From: an uncultured Ilumatobacter sp.
GTDB lineage: Bacteria > Actinomycetota > Acidimicrobiia > Acidimicrobiales > Ilumatobacteraceae
Direction: 5' to 3'
Assembly (NCBI GenBank): GCA_905182555.1
Contig: CAJJBX010000022.1
Span: 1-43,818, forward strand
Length of the DNA stretch: 43,818 nucleotides
Shown: positions 8,756 through 17,315 of the stretch, one piece after another
Position numbering within the stretch: position 1 is the first letter of the stretch
Layout: each line of letters opens with the position of its first letter
Made by a program: the position numbers and the translations under genes
The notes under the pieces: model-generated
Databases searched by the model: none
The model's input: only the letters and a program-made list of their open reading frames with translations
Told to the model about the DNA's origin: nothing

Positions 8756-9466
8756 CGACAGCAATCTGGTTACCCGACGCTGCGAGGTGCCGGTTGCCAT
8801 TCTGGGACCGGAGGTATTTCTGGGAGTCAGCGTCCCACGCCCAGTCGACGGACACACCGTCCATGGCCACGCTGAAGGCGGGGCTGGGTACCGCACCAAG
8901 GTCGGCCGGTACGGTCCACGAAGCGTCGATCCCCCACAGCTGGCGAGCCGGGCCCGCAGTTGCCGCGTTCTCGATGGCGCACGTCGGACTGAGCTGCAGA
9001 TTGTGCGGGGCCGAACGACTCGAACCACGGCTGTAGCAGGGGTTTCTCTGTGCGGAAAAGTTGACGAGGACTCCTGACTGGTCGGCCGATTCGATCCAAT
9101 TCGTCACGCCTCTGTTGCCACCTGACCACGCCAGGATCGGCCGGTTCATTGAGGCCAGGATGTCAAGATCGCCGGTGCGCGCCGAACGAACAGGCCCAAC
9201 TCGGTCGGGCAGTTGTGTCTGGAACAGCGCGACGAATCGCGTGACCCCTTCAACGTTCTCTTCAAAAACGACGTCGGCCTGATCGAGACCCCACTGGGGC
9301 CGTGCCCGCACGTAATTGTCGATCTTTGCTGCCACGATCGGCCGATTGGCAATTTCTTGGCCAACGGGCTCACCAGTCAGTGCTGCAAGGCCGACGAGCG
9401 CAGGGCGGGGTTCGTAGGGTTCCCAGATTGGCACACCATTCTCAACGAGAGTGGTGGGGACAGGGA

Positions 9467-9509
<43 letters not shown>

Positions 9510-9731
9510 GGGTGTGGTTGTCGAGGTCGTCGAGGTCCTCGCCGGCACCGTCGTGGTGGTGGTCCTGATCATTGTGGCGGTCGATGTCGATGGAACCGAG
9601 ATCGACAGCGTCTCGTCGCCGCCACCCCTGACGCTCACCAGTGCGACGACGGCGAGCGCGCCAACCAGCACCACTGCGCCTCCGACAACGAGGCGTCGGC
9701 GGCCGAAATTCGGAGTTTGATCGTCGGTCAT

Positions 9732-10054
9732 CGCTCCAGAACGTAGCCCTCCGGCAGGCTTCTGCACCCTCGACGTTCACATTCACGAAGGCACTTTCTA
9801 CGGCGATCCACCCGAGCCAGAGAGCAGCCCTGATTACCAAGAACCAGAGCCACCGCCGCCTCCACCACCGCCTCCGAAACCTCCACCATCGAAACCTCCA
9901 CCATCCCGAAGACCGCCACCGTTCGAAACCTCCTCCGTCGAAACCTCCACGAACCGGGGTGCACTGGCATTCCCATTTGTCGACCGAACCGCCCACTGTT
10001 GCGATGCCGACTTCTTCTGCTCATCTCATCTGTCGCCATTGCGCGGAGGTCCTC
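9732..10054. other. Gap of 323 bases with low-complexity CCN/GGN sequence, no confident gene
   Basis: Centre of the region (about 9840-9960) is built from CC-rich triplets. Read on the plus strand one frame gives a Pro-rich stretch (EPEPPPPPPPPPKPPPSKPP). On the minus strand a frame ends GGGFDGGGFGGGGGGGG-SGSW at a TAA (9834-9836), resembling the Gly-rich tails of some actinobacterial membrane proteins. Neither reading has a convincing start or an upstream domain. It may be the remnant or frameshifted end of a small Gly-rich protein, or the 5' region of the plus-strand gene beginning at 10055. Confidence 0.4.
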
Positions 10055-10753
10055 GTGTCGCTTCACTCCCTGACCCCTTCAACCCCACCGAACCCATTCG
10101 CCCCGTCTCCGCCACCCCCTCCATCTGGCCCACCGTCGGTTATTGGGCGTGCTCAAACTTCCGGCCCCTCCGAACCCAACGATCCCACCGGGGGCGACTC
10201 ACTCGATGCTGCCACGCTCGTCACGATTCGACCGTGGATCGACCCGGTTGTCGACGATCGCGGCCACGACGCCGCTGGGGTGAGCACGAGCACGGCGGAG
10301 CTCGGCGTGCTCGGCCCGACAGCAACGTGGTTGCTCCGCAGGTTGGCCTCAGGTCTTGAAGTCGAACCCGATGGCTACGAATTGGATCTCCAAGTGACAG
10401 CGGCGTCAATGGGGCTCAAATTCTCCACTGGCCGATCGAGCCCGTTCAGTCGAGCGTTGCAGCGCTGCGTGATGTTTGGGATGGCGCACCCACTTCCAGA
10501 TGGCGGGCTTGCGGTTCGCCGACGCATCCCGCCGGTTGGCCATCGACATCTGCGACGCATGCCGGAGCAACTCCAGCTCGAGCACGCCGGCTGGTTGCCG
10601 AACGCGCGAAGCAGCGACGGGAGCGAGGAGGCCTTCGTCCGGGCCCACCAACTCGCCATGACGATGCTCAACGTCGGTGACGACCGCAACGTGATCGAGC
10701 ATCAACTTCGCGCCGTCGGAGTGAGCTCGATGTCCCCCTCGAAGTCAACGTGA
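10055..10753 (+). CDS. Hypothetical protein, conserved actinobacterial type
   Basis: No named function. The GTG at 10055 is chosen because GGAGG lies at 10045-10049 with a five-base spacer. Residues 1-45 are Pro- and Ser-rich and probably disordered. From about residue 60 the protein looks folded: LVTIRPWIDPVVDDRGHDA, LGVLGPTATWLLRRLASGL, LDLQVTAASMGLK, SPFSRALQRCVMFGMA, LAVRRRIPPVGHRHLRRMP and QLQLEHAGWL. This pattern (a W-L-L-R-R-L helix, a short amphipathic pair, then A-V-R-R-x-P-P) recalls a conserved actinobacterial protein family with winged-helix-like spacing. That resemblance is from memory and not tested. No membrane segment or metal site is visible. It is convergent with pepA across a hairpin. 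Confidence 0.65.
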   Translation: MSLHSLTPSTPPNPFAPSPPPPPSGPPSVIGRAQTSGPSEPNDPTGGDSLDAATLVTIRPWIDPVVDDRGHDAAGVSTSTAELGVLGPTATWLLRRLASGLEVEPDGYELDLQVTAASMGLKFSTGRSSPFSRALQRCVMFGMAHPLPDGGLAVRRRIPPVGHRHLRRMPEQLQLEHAGWLPNARSSDGSEEAFVRAHQLAMTMLNVGDDRNVIEHQLRAVGVSSMSPSKST

Positions 10754-10784
10754 GTTGGGGAGACACGTGGGCAGCCGCAAAGGG

Positions 10785-10821
10785 ATAGTTGCGTTTGGGG
10801 TCAGGCCCCTTTCGCAACTAT
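10785..10821. terminator. Hairpin between convergent genes
   Basis: Inverted repeat ATAGTTGCG (10785-10793) and CGCAACTAT (10813-10821), with an inner GGGG/CCCC pair closing a five-base loop and a 3x3 internal loop. It lies between the stop of the hypothetical gene and includes the last codons and stop of pepA. Position suggests a bidirectional terminator, though no clear T-tract follows on either side. Confidence 0.55.
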
Positions 10822-12321
10822 TCGAAGGGCGGTGAAGTTGCAGGCCAGGTCGATAAGTAGTCGGGTACCGAAGCCGCTGGCGCCCTTGGCATAGAGGCCG
10901 CTATCGCTCTTCTTCTCCATCGGGCCGGCGATGTCGAGGTGGGCGTACGGCACGTCGCCTGTGAACTCGGTGAGGAAGATCGACGACGTGATCGTGCCGG
11001 CGTATGGACCACCGATGTTGCGCATGTCGGCAACGACTGAGTCGAGCAGCTTGCGGTACTCGGTGGTGGCCATCGGGAGCTGCCACACCGCTTCGTCGAC
11101 GGTTTCGGCGCAGGCCTTCACCTGCTCCACAAGCGGCTGGTTCGTGCCGAGCACACAGGCAATCTCGGTCCCGAGCGCGGCGAGTGCCGAGCCAGTGAGT
11201 GTGGCAATGTCGATGATGGCGTCAGGTGCTTCTTCGGCGGCGAGCGACAGGCCGTCGGCGAGTATTAGGCGACCCTCGGCGTCGGTGTTGTGAATTTCGA
11301 CGGTCTTGCCGTTCCGCATAGTGAGCACATCGCCGAGCTTGAGCGCGCTCCCGGACGGCATGTTGTCGGTGCACATCAACCAGGCTGTGACCTTGGTCTT
11401 GCACTTCATTGCTTTCAGGGTCGACATTGCCGAAAGGACCGCCGCGGCACCTGACATGTCCATCTTCATGACGACATGATCGGCGTTGCTCGGCTTCAGG
11501 CTGATGCCGCCCGAGTCATACATCACGCCCTTGCCGACCATTGCGAGGTGGGCCACCTTGGTTTTCTTCGAGGTGTTCTTCGGCGAGTACGTCAGCTTGA
11601 CCATGCGGGGCGGCTCGGTCGAGCCGGCGTTCACACCGATTATGCCGCCGCAGCCCATTGCCAACAGTTGATCTTTGTTGAAGACTTCGACTTCAAGGCC
11701 TGCGTCACCTGCGAGGGCGACCGCTTTGGCTGCAATATCTTTGGCGTTCAGGTACGCCGGCGGCGTATTGGCGAGCTCACGCGCAAATGCGGCTGCGACA
11801 CCGACGACCACGCCGCGTTCGACGCCCTGCTTGACGTCCTTGGATCGCTTATCACCAGCGATGATGGTCACCGACACGAGCTTCGAGCCAATCGACGCAT
11901 CACCCTTCAGGCCGACGTACCGGTAGGACCCCAGAAGCACACCCTCGGCAACGGCCTGACCGGCCTCTTTCGCATCGAGGTGGCCGAGGTCGGCGAGGTT
12001 GATTGCAATCTCGGCATGCTGGGCCGTCGCTCGGGCAAAGTCCGCTGCGACACGGCGAACTGCGGTGATGTCGATCGAGTTCGGATCACCGACTCCAATC
12101 GCGTAGACAACCCCTTGAGTACTCGGTACGGCGAGCAACTGCCCGGCCTTGCCCTCGAACTTGTTTGCTTCGAGCGCGGCCCGGTTGAGTCCGAGCTGAC
12201 GAGCGACCGCGCCCTTGGTCGCAACGGCATACGCCACTGCCGTTGCTGACTTCGGTGCCGACCTGGCGATCGAGACGTTGACGTTGGCGACAGTTGCGCT
12301 GGCATCGTTCATGAACGTCAT
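10801..12321 (-). CDS. pepA: Leucyl aminopeptidase (M17 family)
   Basis: Cytosolic dimetal aminopeptidase that trims N-terminal residues from peptides. The catalytic C-terminal domain shows the M17 signature NTDAEGRLILADG, the metal/substrate segment VGKGVMYDSGGISLKP, DMSGAAAVL, IDIATLTGSALAALG and the late HLDIAGP. The N-terminal macro-like domain is shorter and more diverged, as is usual. About 506 residues, normal for the family. Start taken at ATG 12321 (MTFMNDASATV); ATG 12312 is also possible. The Y in VMYDSGG is where many M17 enzymes have F or T, a tolerated variation. Transcribed away from the amino-acid importer operon, which starts about 170 bases upstream in the opposite direction. 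Confidence 0.93.
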   Translation of the reverse strand: MTFMNDASATVANVNVSIARSAPKSATAVAYAVATKGAVARQLGLNRAALEANKFEGKAGQLLAVPSTQGVVYAIGVGDPNSIDITAVRRVAADFARATAQHAEIAINLADLGHLDAKEAGQAVAEGVLLGSYRYVGLKGDASIGSKLVSVTIIAGDKRSKDVKQGVERGVVVGVAAAFARELANTPPAYLNAKDIAAKAVALAGDAGLEVEVFNKDQLLAMGCGGIIGVNAGSTEPPRMVKLTYSPKNTSKKTKVAHLAMVGKGVMYDSGGISLKPSNADHVVMKMDMSGAAAVLSAMSTLKAMKCKTKVTAWLMCTDNMPSGSALKLGDVLTMRNGKTVEIHNTDAEGRLILADGLSLAAEEAPDAIIDIATLTGSALAALGTEIACVLGTNQPLVEQVKACAETVDEAVWQLPMATTEYRKLLDSVVADMRNIGGPYAGTITSSIFLTEFTGDVPYAHLDIAGPMEKKSDSGLYAKGASGFGTRLLIDLACNFTALRIVAKGA

Positions 12322-12410
12322 TCTGCCTGCAACGATAAAGCAACGCCGCATTCATCGAGCTTCGTGAAGTCAATTACAAAATCGGTGTTACCGTCATGCC
12401 CTGCTGTTTA

Positions 12411-12426
12411 CGTGACCACGGTCACG
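12411..12426. promoter_or_regulatory. Perfect palindrome upstream of importer operon
   Basis: CGTGACC-AC-GGTCACG, a 7-2-7 perfect inverted repeat, lies in the space between pepA and the binding-protein gene, 63 bases before its start codon. Its symmetry and place suit a dimeric repressor or activator site controlling the importer. No specific regulator family is claimed. Confidence 0.5.
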
Positions 12427-12488
12427 AGAGCGGCTCAAACGCAACCACAACGCCGGTGTCAAAGCCGGCAAATCTAAGAGGAGAACAC

Positions 12489-13620
12489 ATGATCCGTAGG
12501 GGGAATGCGCTCAAGCGCACCGCAGGTGTCGTCATGGCACTTGGTCTCGTAGTCACGGCTTGCTCATCGAGCAGCGACGGCGACGCAGACAGCGACACTG
12601 GCGACAGCGTCGCCACCGAAGACACCGCAGCCGCCACCGATGGTGGCGAGACCGACGATGTCGAAGTGACACAGAGTTCAGGTGGCCGACTGGCCGCCGT
12701 TCAAGCAGCCGGCGTGCTCGAGTGTGGCGGCAACGACACGCTCCCGGGCTTTGGCATCATCGATGCTGACGGCTCGTTCAGCGGGTTCGACATCGACTTC
12801 TGCAAGGTCATCGCAGCAGCCGTACTCGGCGACTCCGAAGCCGTCAATGTGACCCCGCTGGTCGCTGCTCAGCGTTTCCCGACGCTGCAGTCCGGCGAAC
12901 GGTAGCCGTAAAGCAACGGGCATTCTTCAGCATTGGGATGCTGAGCAGGCCAACTTCTTGCAGATTTGCCCAAAAGAAATGTTGGTGCATTTAGCCGCTC
13001 CACTGACAATCGCCGATGCGTCGAACACCACCATCTGCGTCCTCACCGGCACAACGACGTTGCTCAACATGAACGCCGTCCTCGGCGATCGTGGCATCCC
13101 GTTCACCGCCCTCGAGTTCGAGTCCAACGACGAACTGCAACCAGCCTTCGTGGCCGAGCAGTGCGAAGTGTGGACCTCGGATGCGTCGCAGCTGGCAGCA
13201 TTCGCCGCCACCCTCGACGTTGACACGGCCATCCTTCCCGACATCATCTCCAAGGAGCCGCTTGGCCCCGTGGTTGCTGATGGCGACACAGAATGGGCGC
13301 AGGCAGTGAACTGGGCCGTCATGGCGACGATCCAGGCCGAAGAGTTCGGCATCACGTCCGCAAACATCGGTTCGTTCGCCGACAGCGAAGACTCCGGCAT
13401 CCGCCGGTTCCTCGGTCTGCCGATCGACGATGGTGATGGCAACGAAGTCATCGCCGAAGTCGGACTGGGCCTGCCCACCGACTTTGCGAGCAACATCATC
13501 AGCCAGGTCGGCAACTACGGCGAGATCTTCGAGCGCAACCTTGCGCCGTTGAGCCTCAGCCGTGGCCCGAACGCCCTTTGGACGGACGGTGGCCTCATGT
13601 ACGTGCCGCCGTTCCGCTGA
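12489..13620 (+). pseudogene. Amino-acid ABC transporter substrate-binding lipoprotein (AapJ-like), internal patch
   Basis: Extracytoplasmic binding protein of a general L-amino-acid importer. ATG 12489 follows an AGAGGAG ribosome-binding site. The signal peptide ends in a lipobox, LVVTAC, so the mature protein is lipid-anchored at Cys; an acidic Ser/Asp/Thr-rich linker follows. The first domain reads GVLECGGNDTLPGFGIIDAD, SGFDIDFCKVIAAAVLGD and AAQRFPTLQSGE, then meets a stop at about 12905 inside foreign sequence. Native sequence resumes with TTICVLTGTTTLLN, DELQPAFVAEQCEVWTSDAS and runs to a C-terminal GLMYVPPFR. The missing part (about 40 residues, usually DVLFRNTTWT-like) is where the patch sits. 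The downstream genes confirm an AapJQMP-type system. Confidence 0.8.
12900..13005 (+). other. Foreign patch: probable C-terminal fragment of glutamate synthase large subunit
   Basis: One frame of this lower-GC stretch reads GSRKATGILQHWDAEQANFL, then QICPKEMLVHLAAPLT. The pattern W-D-x-E-x-x-N-F-x-Q-x-C-P-K-E-M-L resembles the extreme C-terminus of alphaproteobacterial GltB as I remember it; this identification is less certain than the other two patches. It is out of frame with the upstream half of the binding-protein gene, introduces a stop (TAG near 12903), and replaces its internal segment. Length about 105 bp. Confidence 0.5.
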
Positions 13621-13645
13621 TCGGAATAGTTACATCCTGAACTGA

Positions 13646-13681
13646 CGTCGGGGTGGCCGCAATTGTGCGGCCACCCCGACG
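13646..13681 (+). terminator. Strong hairpin between binding-protein and permease genes
   Basis: Sixteen-base perfect inverted repeat (CGTCGGGGTGGCCGCA, 13646-13661, with its complement 13666-13681) closed by a four-base loop and followed by GGTTTTG. It sits 26 bases after the aapJ-like stop and 13 before the permease start. In importer operons such a structure typically gives partial termination or protects the 3' end of the upstream message, raising binding-protein over permease. Confidence 0.8.
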
Positions 13682-13693
13682 GGTTTTGCTCTC

Positions 13694-14935
13694 ATGCTTG
13701 AACGCCTCTTTCGCCTCGCCATTATTCTCGGCGTCCTTGCCGCGCTGTACATTGCATATTGGAAGGTGCGCAGTTCATCTCGTAGCAACGCTGACGAACC
13801 GCCGCCCTGGCGCGACAGTCGCGTTCTCGTCGTTGCTGCGCAGGTTGCTGCGCTCGGCCTTATCTGGTCGGCTGCCGATTATCTGTGGGCCAACTTCCGA
13901 GCACGAACGTCCGACATCGGCCTTGAGCTCGATTTCGGATTCCTCGATCAGCCGAGCGGAATCTCCATTGCTGACCCCCTCAAGCGCCGCGATTAGCGCA
14001 GCGCTGGTCCAGGGCATAGGAACACGTTTCTCATCATCATCGTCGGTATCCCGCTCGCTGTCATGCTCGGCACGCTCATCGGAATCGCTCGGCTGTCAAC
14101 AAACTGGCTGCTGTCGAAAATCGCCACCGTCTACGTCGAGTTCTTCCGCAACATTCCCGTTCTTTTGGTCATCGTCCTCACCTGGACAATTATTCTCAAC
14201 GCATTCCCGCCGGTCCGCATTTCGTGGCTCCCGTTTGGCGAAACGTTTATCTTCAACAATCTTCGTTTCGGGTTCCCGTCGATTGTCGGCGGCGACAAAT
14301 TCGGCACCTTCCAGGTCATCGTGCTTCTCGCGTTGCTCGCTGCCGTCGCTGCGTGGATCTGGCGCAGTCGCCTGTTTGATCGCTCCGGCACACCACACCA
14401 CAGAGTGCTGTACGGACTCGGTACCTTCGTTGCCATTTCAGTCGTCGGATTCATTGCTCTCGGCGGCCCATTCGATATCACGACCCCTGAGATCATCGAC
14501 CGGGTATATGTCGGCGGCATCACGATGATCATGCCCTATGCAGCAGTGATGATCGGCCTCGTGTTGTACACCGCCTCCCACATTGCTGAAATCGTCCGCG
14601 GCAGTATTCTCTCGGTCGACAAGGGACAGGTCGAGGCCGGCAACGCGCTTGCACTCAACAGCTTCCAGCGATATCGATTCGTGATCCTCCCGCAGGCCTT
14701 CCGGGTCGCATTCCCGCCCCTGATCAACCAGTTCCTGAACTTCACCAAGAACTCGTCGCTGGCTTTCGCCGTTGGATTTGCCGAAATCACCGGCGTCATT
14801 CAGAACCTGTTTGGGCAGTCCCGCCCAGCGCCACAGTTGCTCCTCATTTTGATGGTCGTGTACCTCGTGTTCTCCCTGGTGCTGTCGGCCATCGGCAACC
14901 TCATCAACCGACGACTGCAGATTGTGGGGCGCTGA
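13694..14935 (+). CDS. Amino-acid ABC transporter permease (AapQ-like), two frameshifts
   Basis: Inner-membrane subunit of the importer. The N-terminal part (MLERLFRLAIILGVLAAL, then GLIWSAADYLWANFRAR and LDFGFLDQPSGISIAD) is in one frame to about 13975. A short middle piece, SSAAISAALVQGI, is in a second frame. From about 14020 the rest, NTFLIIIVGIPLAVMLGTLI onward, is in a third. Joined, they read as a normal His/Glu/Gln/Arg/opine-type permease. The first slip is at a run of five C (about 13974-13978) and the second near CATAGG at about 14019, where a base is missing. The ATPase-contact EAA loop is visible as GNALALNSFQRYRFVILPQAF. The extended region between the first membrane segments is typical of AapQ. 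Confidence 0.82.
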
Positions 14936-14936
14936 C

Positions 14937-16355
14937 ATGACTGACACAGCCGAAGCCAAAGAATCGGCGAAACTCGCTCCGCTGCACTCGGACACGACTC
15001 CGGCCAAATGGGTCAAAGACAACCTCTTCAACAACGTCATGAACTCGATCATCACGGTCCTGCTCGGTGTTGTTGTCGTCTTCCTGCTCGTCCAGAGCTT
15101 CGGGTGGATTGCCAACGAAGAATGGGAGATCATCCGCGTCAACCTCCGCAACTTCATGATCGGGCAGTTCCCCAGCGATCAACTCTGGCGCCTCTGGACC
15201 TCTGCGTTCGTCCTGATCGCCACGTTCGGCATCGGAACCTCCGCCAGGGCACACAACTCACACGACGACGCCGCCGAAAAAGGCCTCGTCATCGAGCGTT
15301 CGTCGCTCCTCGACCTCCTCAGCCGCTTCTGGCCGATCCTCGTATTTGTTGCGTTGGTCGTATCGTTCGCGAAAACGTGGCCCCCTGTCCTGGGCGTCAT
15401 CGCCGGGGTCAGCGGCATCGTCGTGACACGCTTTGCCGGCTGGGCGCTTCCCGCGCCGATCCGTTCACGAGCCATCCCAATGATGGCCATCGGAACCATT
15501 GTTTCGTTGGCGGTCCTCGCCGGAACGAGTGGCCTTGTTGCACTGAGCGCCGGCATTGTGGCGCTGGCAATCGCAGCGAGCGAACTTTCACGATTCTTCG
15601 AAGGATCTGACCCGAAGTCGACAGCAATCCGAACTGGCGGCCCGATCGTTATCGGCGCGGCAACGTTGTTCATTGTCAACGCAGTCGGATTCGAGGGTTA
15701 TGGCTGGGAAGACTGGGGCGGCCTCCACCTCACGCTGTTCGCCACGGTGGTCGGTATTGCTTCGGGCATGCCGATCGGCATGCTGCTCGCCATTGGTCGC
15801 CGCTCCAAACTTCCGGTGATCAAGGGGTTCTGCGTCGTCTTCATCGAGTTCGTCCGCGGCGTGCCGCTGATTTCGTTGCTCCTGTTCTCCAGCTTCATCT
15901 TGCCTTTGCTGTTCCCGCCATCAGTGGAGACACCCGAGACGCTCACACGAGCGATGATCGTGATCGCCCTCTTCAGTGCGGCCTACATCGCTGAAATTAT
16001 CCGCGGTGGCCTTCAAGCCGTACCAAAGGGCCAGACCGAGGCGGCGCAAGCGTCGGGAATGTCTGCAGCAAAAATCCAGCGGCTGATCGTGATGCCACAG
16101 GCATTGCGTGCAGTGATCCCTGCGATGGTCGGGCAGTTCATCTCGCTGTTCAAAGACACGTCGCTCATCGCAACGATCGGCGTCGCCGAGTTCTTTCAAT
16201 ATGTGGCCATTTCTAACTCCCAGCCAGCATTCCTCGGCAAGGGCTTGCAACTCGTGACCTACGCGTTCGTAGCAGTCGGGTATTGGTCGTTCGCGTACAC
16301 CATGTCCAAGGAAAGCCGCCGTCTCGAGAAACAGCTCGGGGTCGGCGTCCGATGA
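14937..16355 (+). CDS. Amino-acid ABC transporter permease (AapM-like)
   Basis: Second permease of the importer; ATG 14937 follows the AapQ stop by one base, implying translational coupling. About 472 residues, longer than simple permeases because of extra N-terminal membrane segments, as in AapM. The C-terminal BPD_transp domain begins near [19 protein letters not shown] and includes [36 protein letters not shown] and the EAA loop [18 protein letters not shown], followed by [17 protein letters not shown]. Frame is intact throughout. The protein should pair with the AapQ-like subunit as a heterodimer and contact the ATPase encoded 31 bases downstream. Confidence 0.92.
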   Translation: MTDTAEAKESAKLAPLHSDTTPAKWVKDNLFNNVMNSIITVLLGVVVVFLLVQSFGWIANEEWEIIRVNLRNFMIGQFPSDQLWRLWTSAFVLIATFGIGTSARAHNSHDDAAEKGLVIERSSLLDLLSRFWPILVFVALVVSFAKTWPPVLGVIAGVSGIVVTRFAGWALPAPIRSRAIPMMAIGTIVSLAVLAGTSGLVALSAGIVALAIAASELSRFFEGSDPKSTAIRTGGPIVIGAATLFIVNAVGFEGYGWEDWGGLHLTLFATVVGIASGMPIGMLLAIGRRSKLPVIKGFCVVFIEFVRGVPLISLLLFSSFILPLLFPPSVETPETLTRAMIVIALFSAAYIAEIIRGGLQAVPKGQTEAAQASGMSAAKIQRLIVMPQALRAVIPAMVGQFISLFKDTSLIATIGVAEFFQYVAISNSQPAFLGKGLQLVTYAFVAVGYWSFAYTMSKESRRLEKQLGVGVR

Positions 16356-16386
16356 AAACCACTCTCAAAAGGAATCCGGCACAGCG

Positions 16387-17175
16387 ATGAGCAACACTCC
16401 AACTGGCACCGTCAATGCCGACGCCACCCAGATCCTGGGCTCTGGCCGAGCGATCATCGAGATGAAGAATGTCGACAAACTCTTCGGCAATTTCCAGGCG
16501 CTCACGAACATCAACATGAATGTCGGCGAGAAGGAAGTGGTCGTCGTCATCGGCCCATCCGGCTCGGGCAAAAGCACGATGATCCGCTGTATCAACCGGC
16601 TCGAAAAGCACGACCGCGGCGAGATCATCGTTGACGGCATCACACTCTCGAACGACGTCCGCAATATCCAAGAGATCCGCCGTGAAACCGGCATGGTTTT
16701 CCAGAGCTTCAACCTGTTCCCACACCTCACCGTGCTCGACAACATCACCCTCGCACCTCGCCAGGTCCGCAACATCGCCAAGAGTGAAGCCGAAAAGACG
16801 GCGATGGAACTGCTCGAACGAGTGAAGATCCCCGAGCAAGCTCGCAAGTTCCCGGGGCAGTTGTCCGGCGGTCAGCAGCAACGTGTTGCAATCGCGCGTT
16901 CGCTGGCAATGAACCCGAAGGTCATCTTGTTCGACGAGCCGACCTCGGCGCTCGACCCCGAAATGATTAAAGAAGTGCTCGACACCATGAAGTCGTTGGC
17001 CAACGAGGGCATGACAATGATCTGTGTCACCCACGAAATGGGCTTTGCTCGTGAAGTCGCTGACCGCGTCGTCTTCATGGCTGACGGGCAGATCGTCGAA
17101 GTCGGCACGCCTGAACACTTCTTTGATAACCCACAAGAAGAGCGCACCAAGCTCTTTCTCTCCCAGATCCTCTGA
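16387..17175 (+). CDS. Amino-acid ABC transporter ATP-binding protein (AapP/GlnQ-like)
   Basis: Cytoplasmic ATPase that powers the importer. Walker [17 protein letters not shown]-loop [18 protein letters not shown], signature [15 protein letters not shown], Walker [16 protein letters not shown] and H-loop [16 protein letters not shown] are all present. 262 residues with about 25 extra N-terminal residues before the core domain ([14 protein letters not shown]). ATG 16387 with AAAGGAA about 12 bases upstream. It closes the four-gene operon in the order binding protein, permease, permease, ATPase. Confidence 0.95.
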   Translation: MSNTPTGTVNADATQILGSGRAIIEMKNVDKLFGNFQALTNINMNVGEKEVVVVIGPSGSGKSTMIRCINRLEKHDRGEIIVDGITLSNDVRNIQEIRRETGMVFQSFNLFPHLTVLDNITLAPRQVRNIAKSEAEKTAMELLERVKIPEQARKFPGQLSGGQQQRVAIARSLAMNPKVILFDEPTSALDPEMIKEVLDTMKSLANEGMTMICVTHEMGFAREVADRVVFMADGQIVEVGTPEHFFDNPQEERTKLFLSQIL

Positions 17176-17315
17176 CCGAGGACCACCACCACCGGCGCTC
17201 GCGCCCACTTGGCGATCCCGGCAGGGCACGCAACGGTTTGCGCTCGGAGTCATCCCAAGTTTTCTGCGTTGTCGCGGGCGCCGCGATCGGGCGAGGAGAC
17301 CGCGCTCACGAAGAG

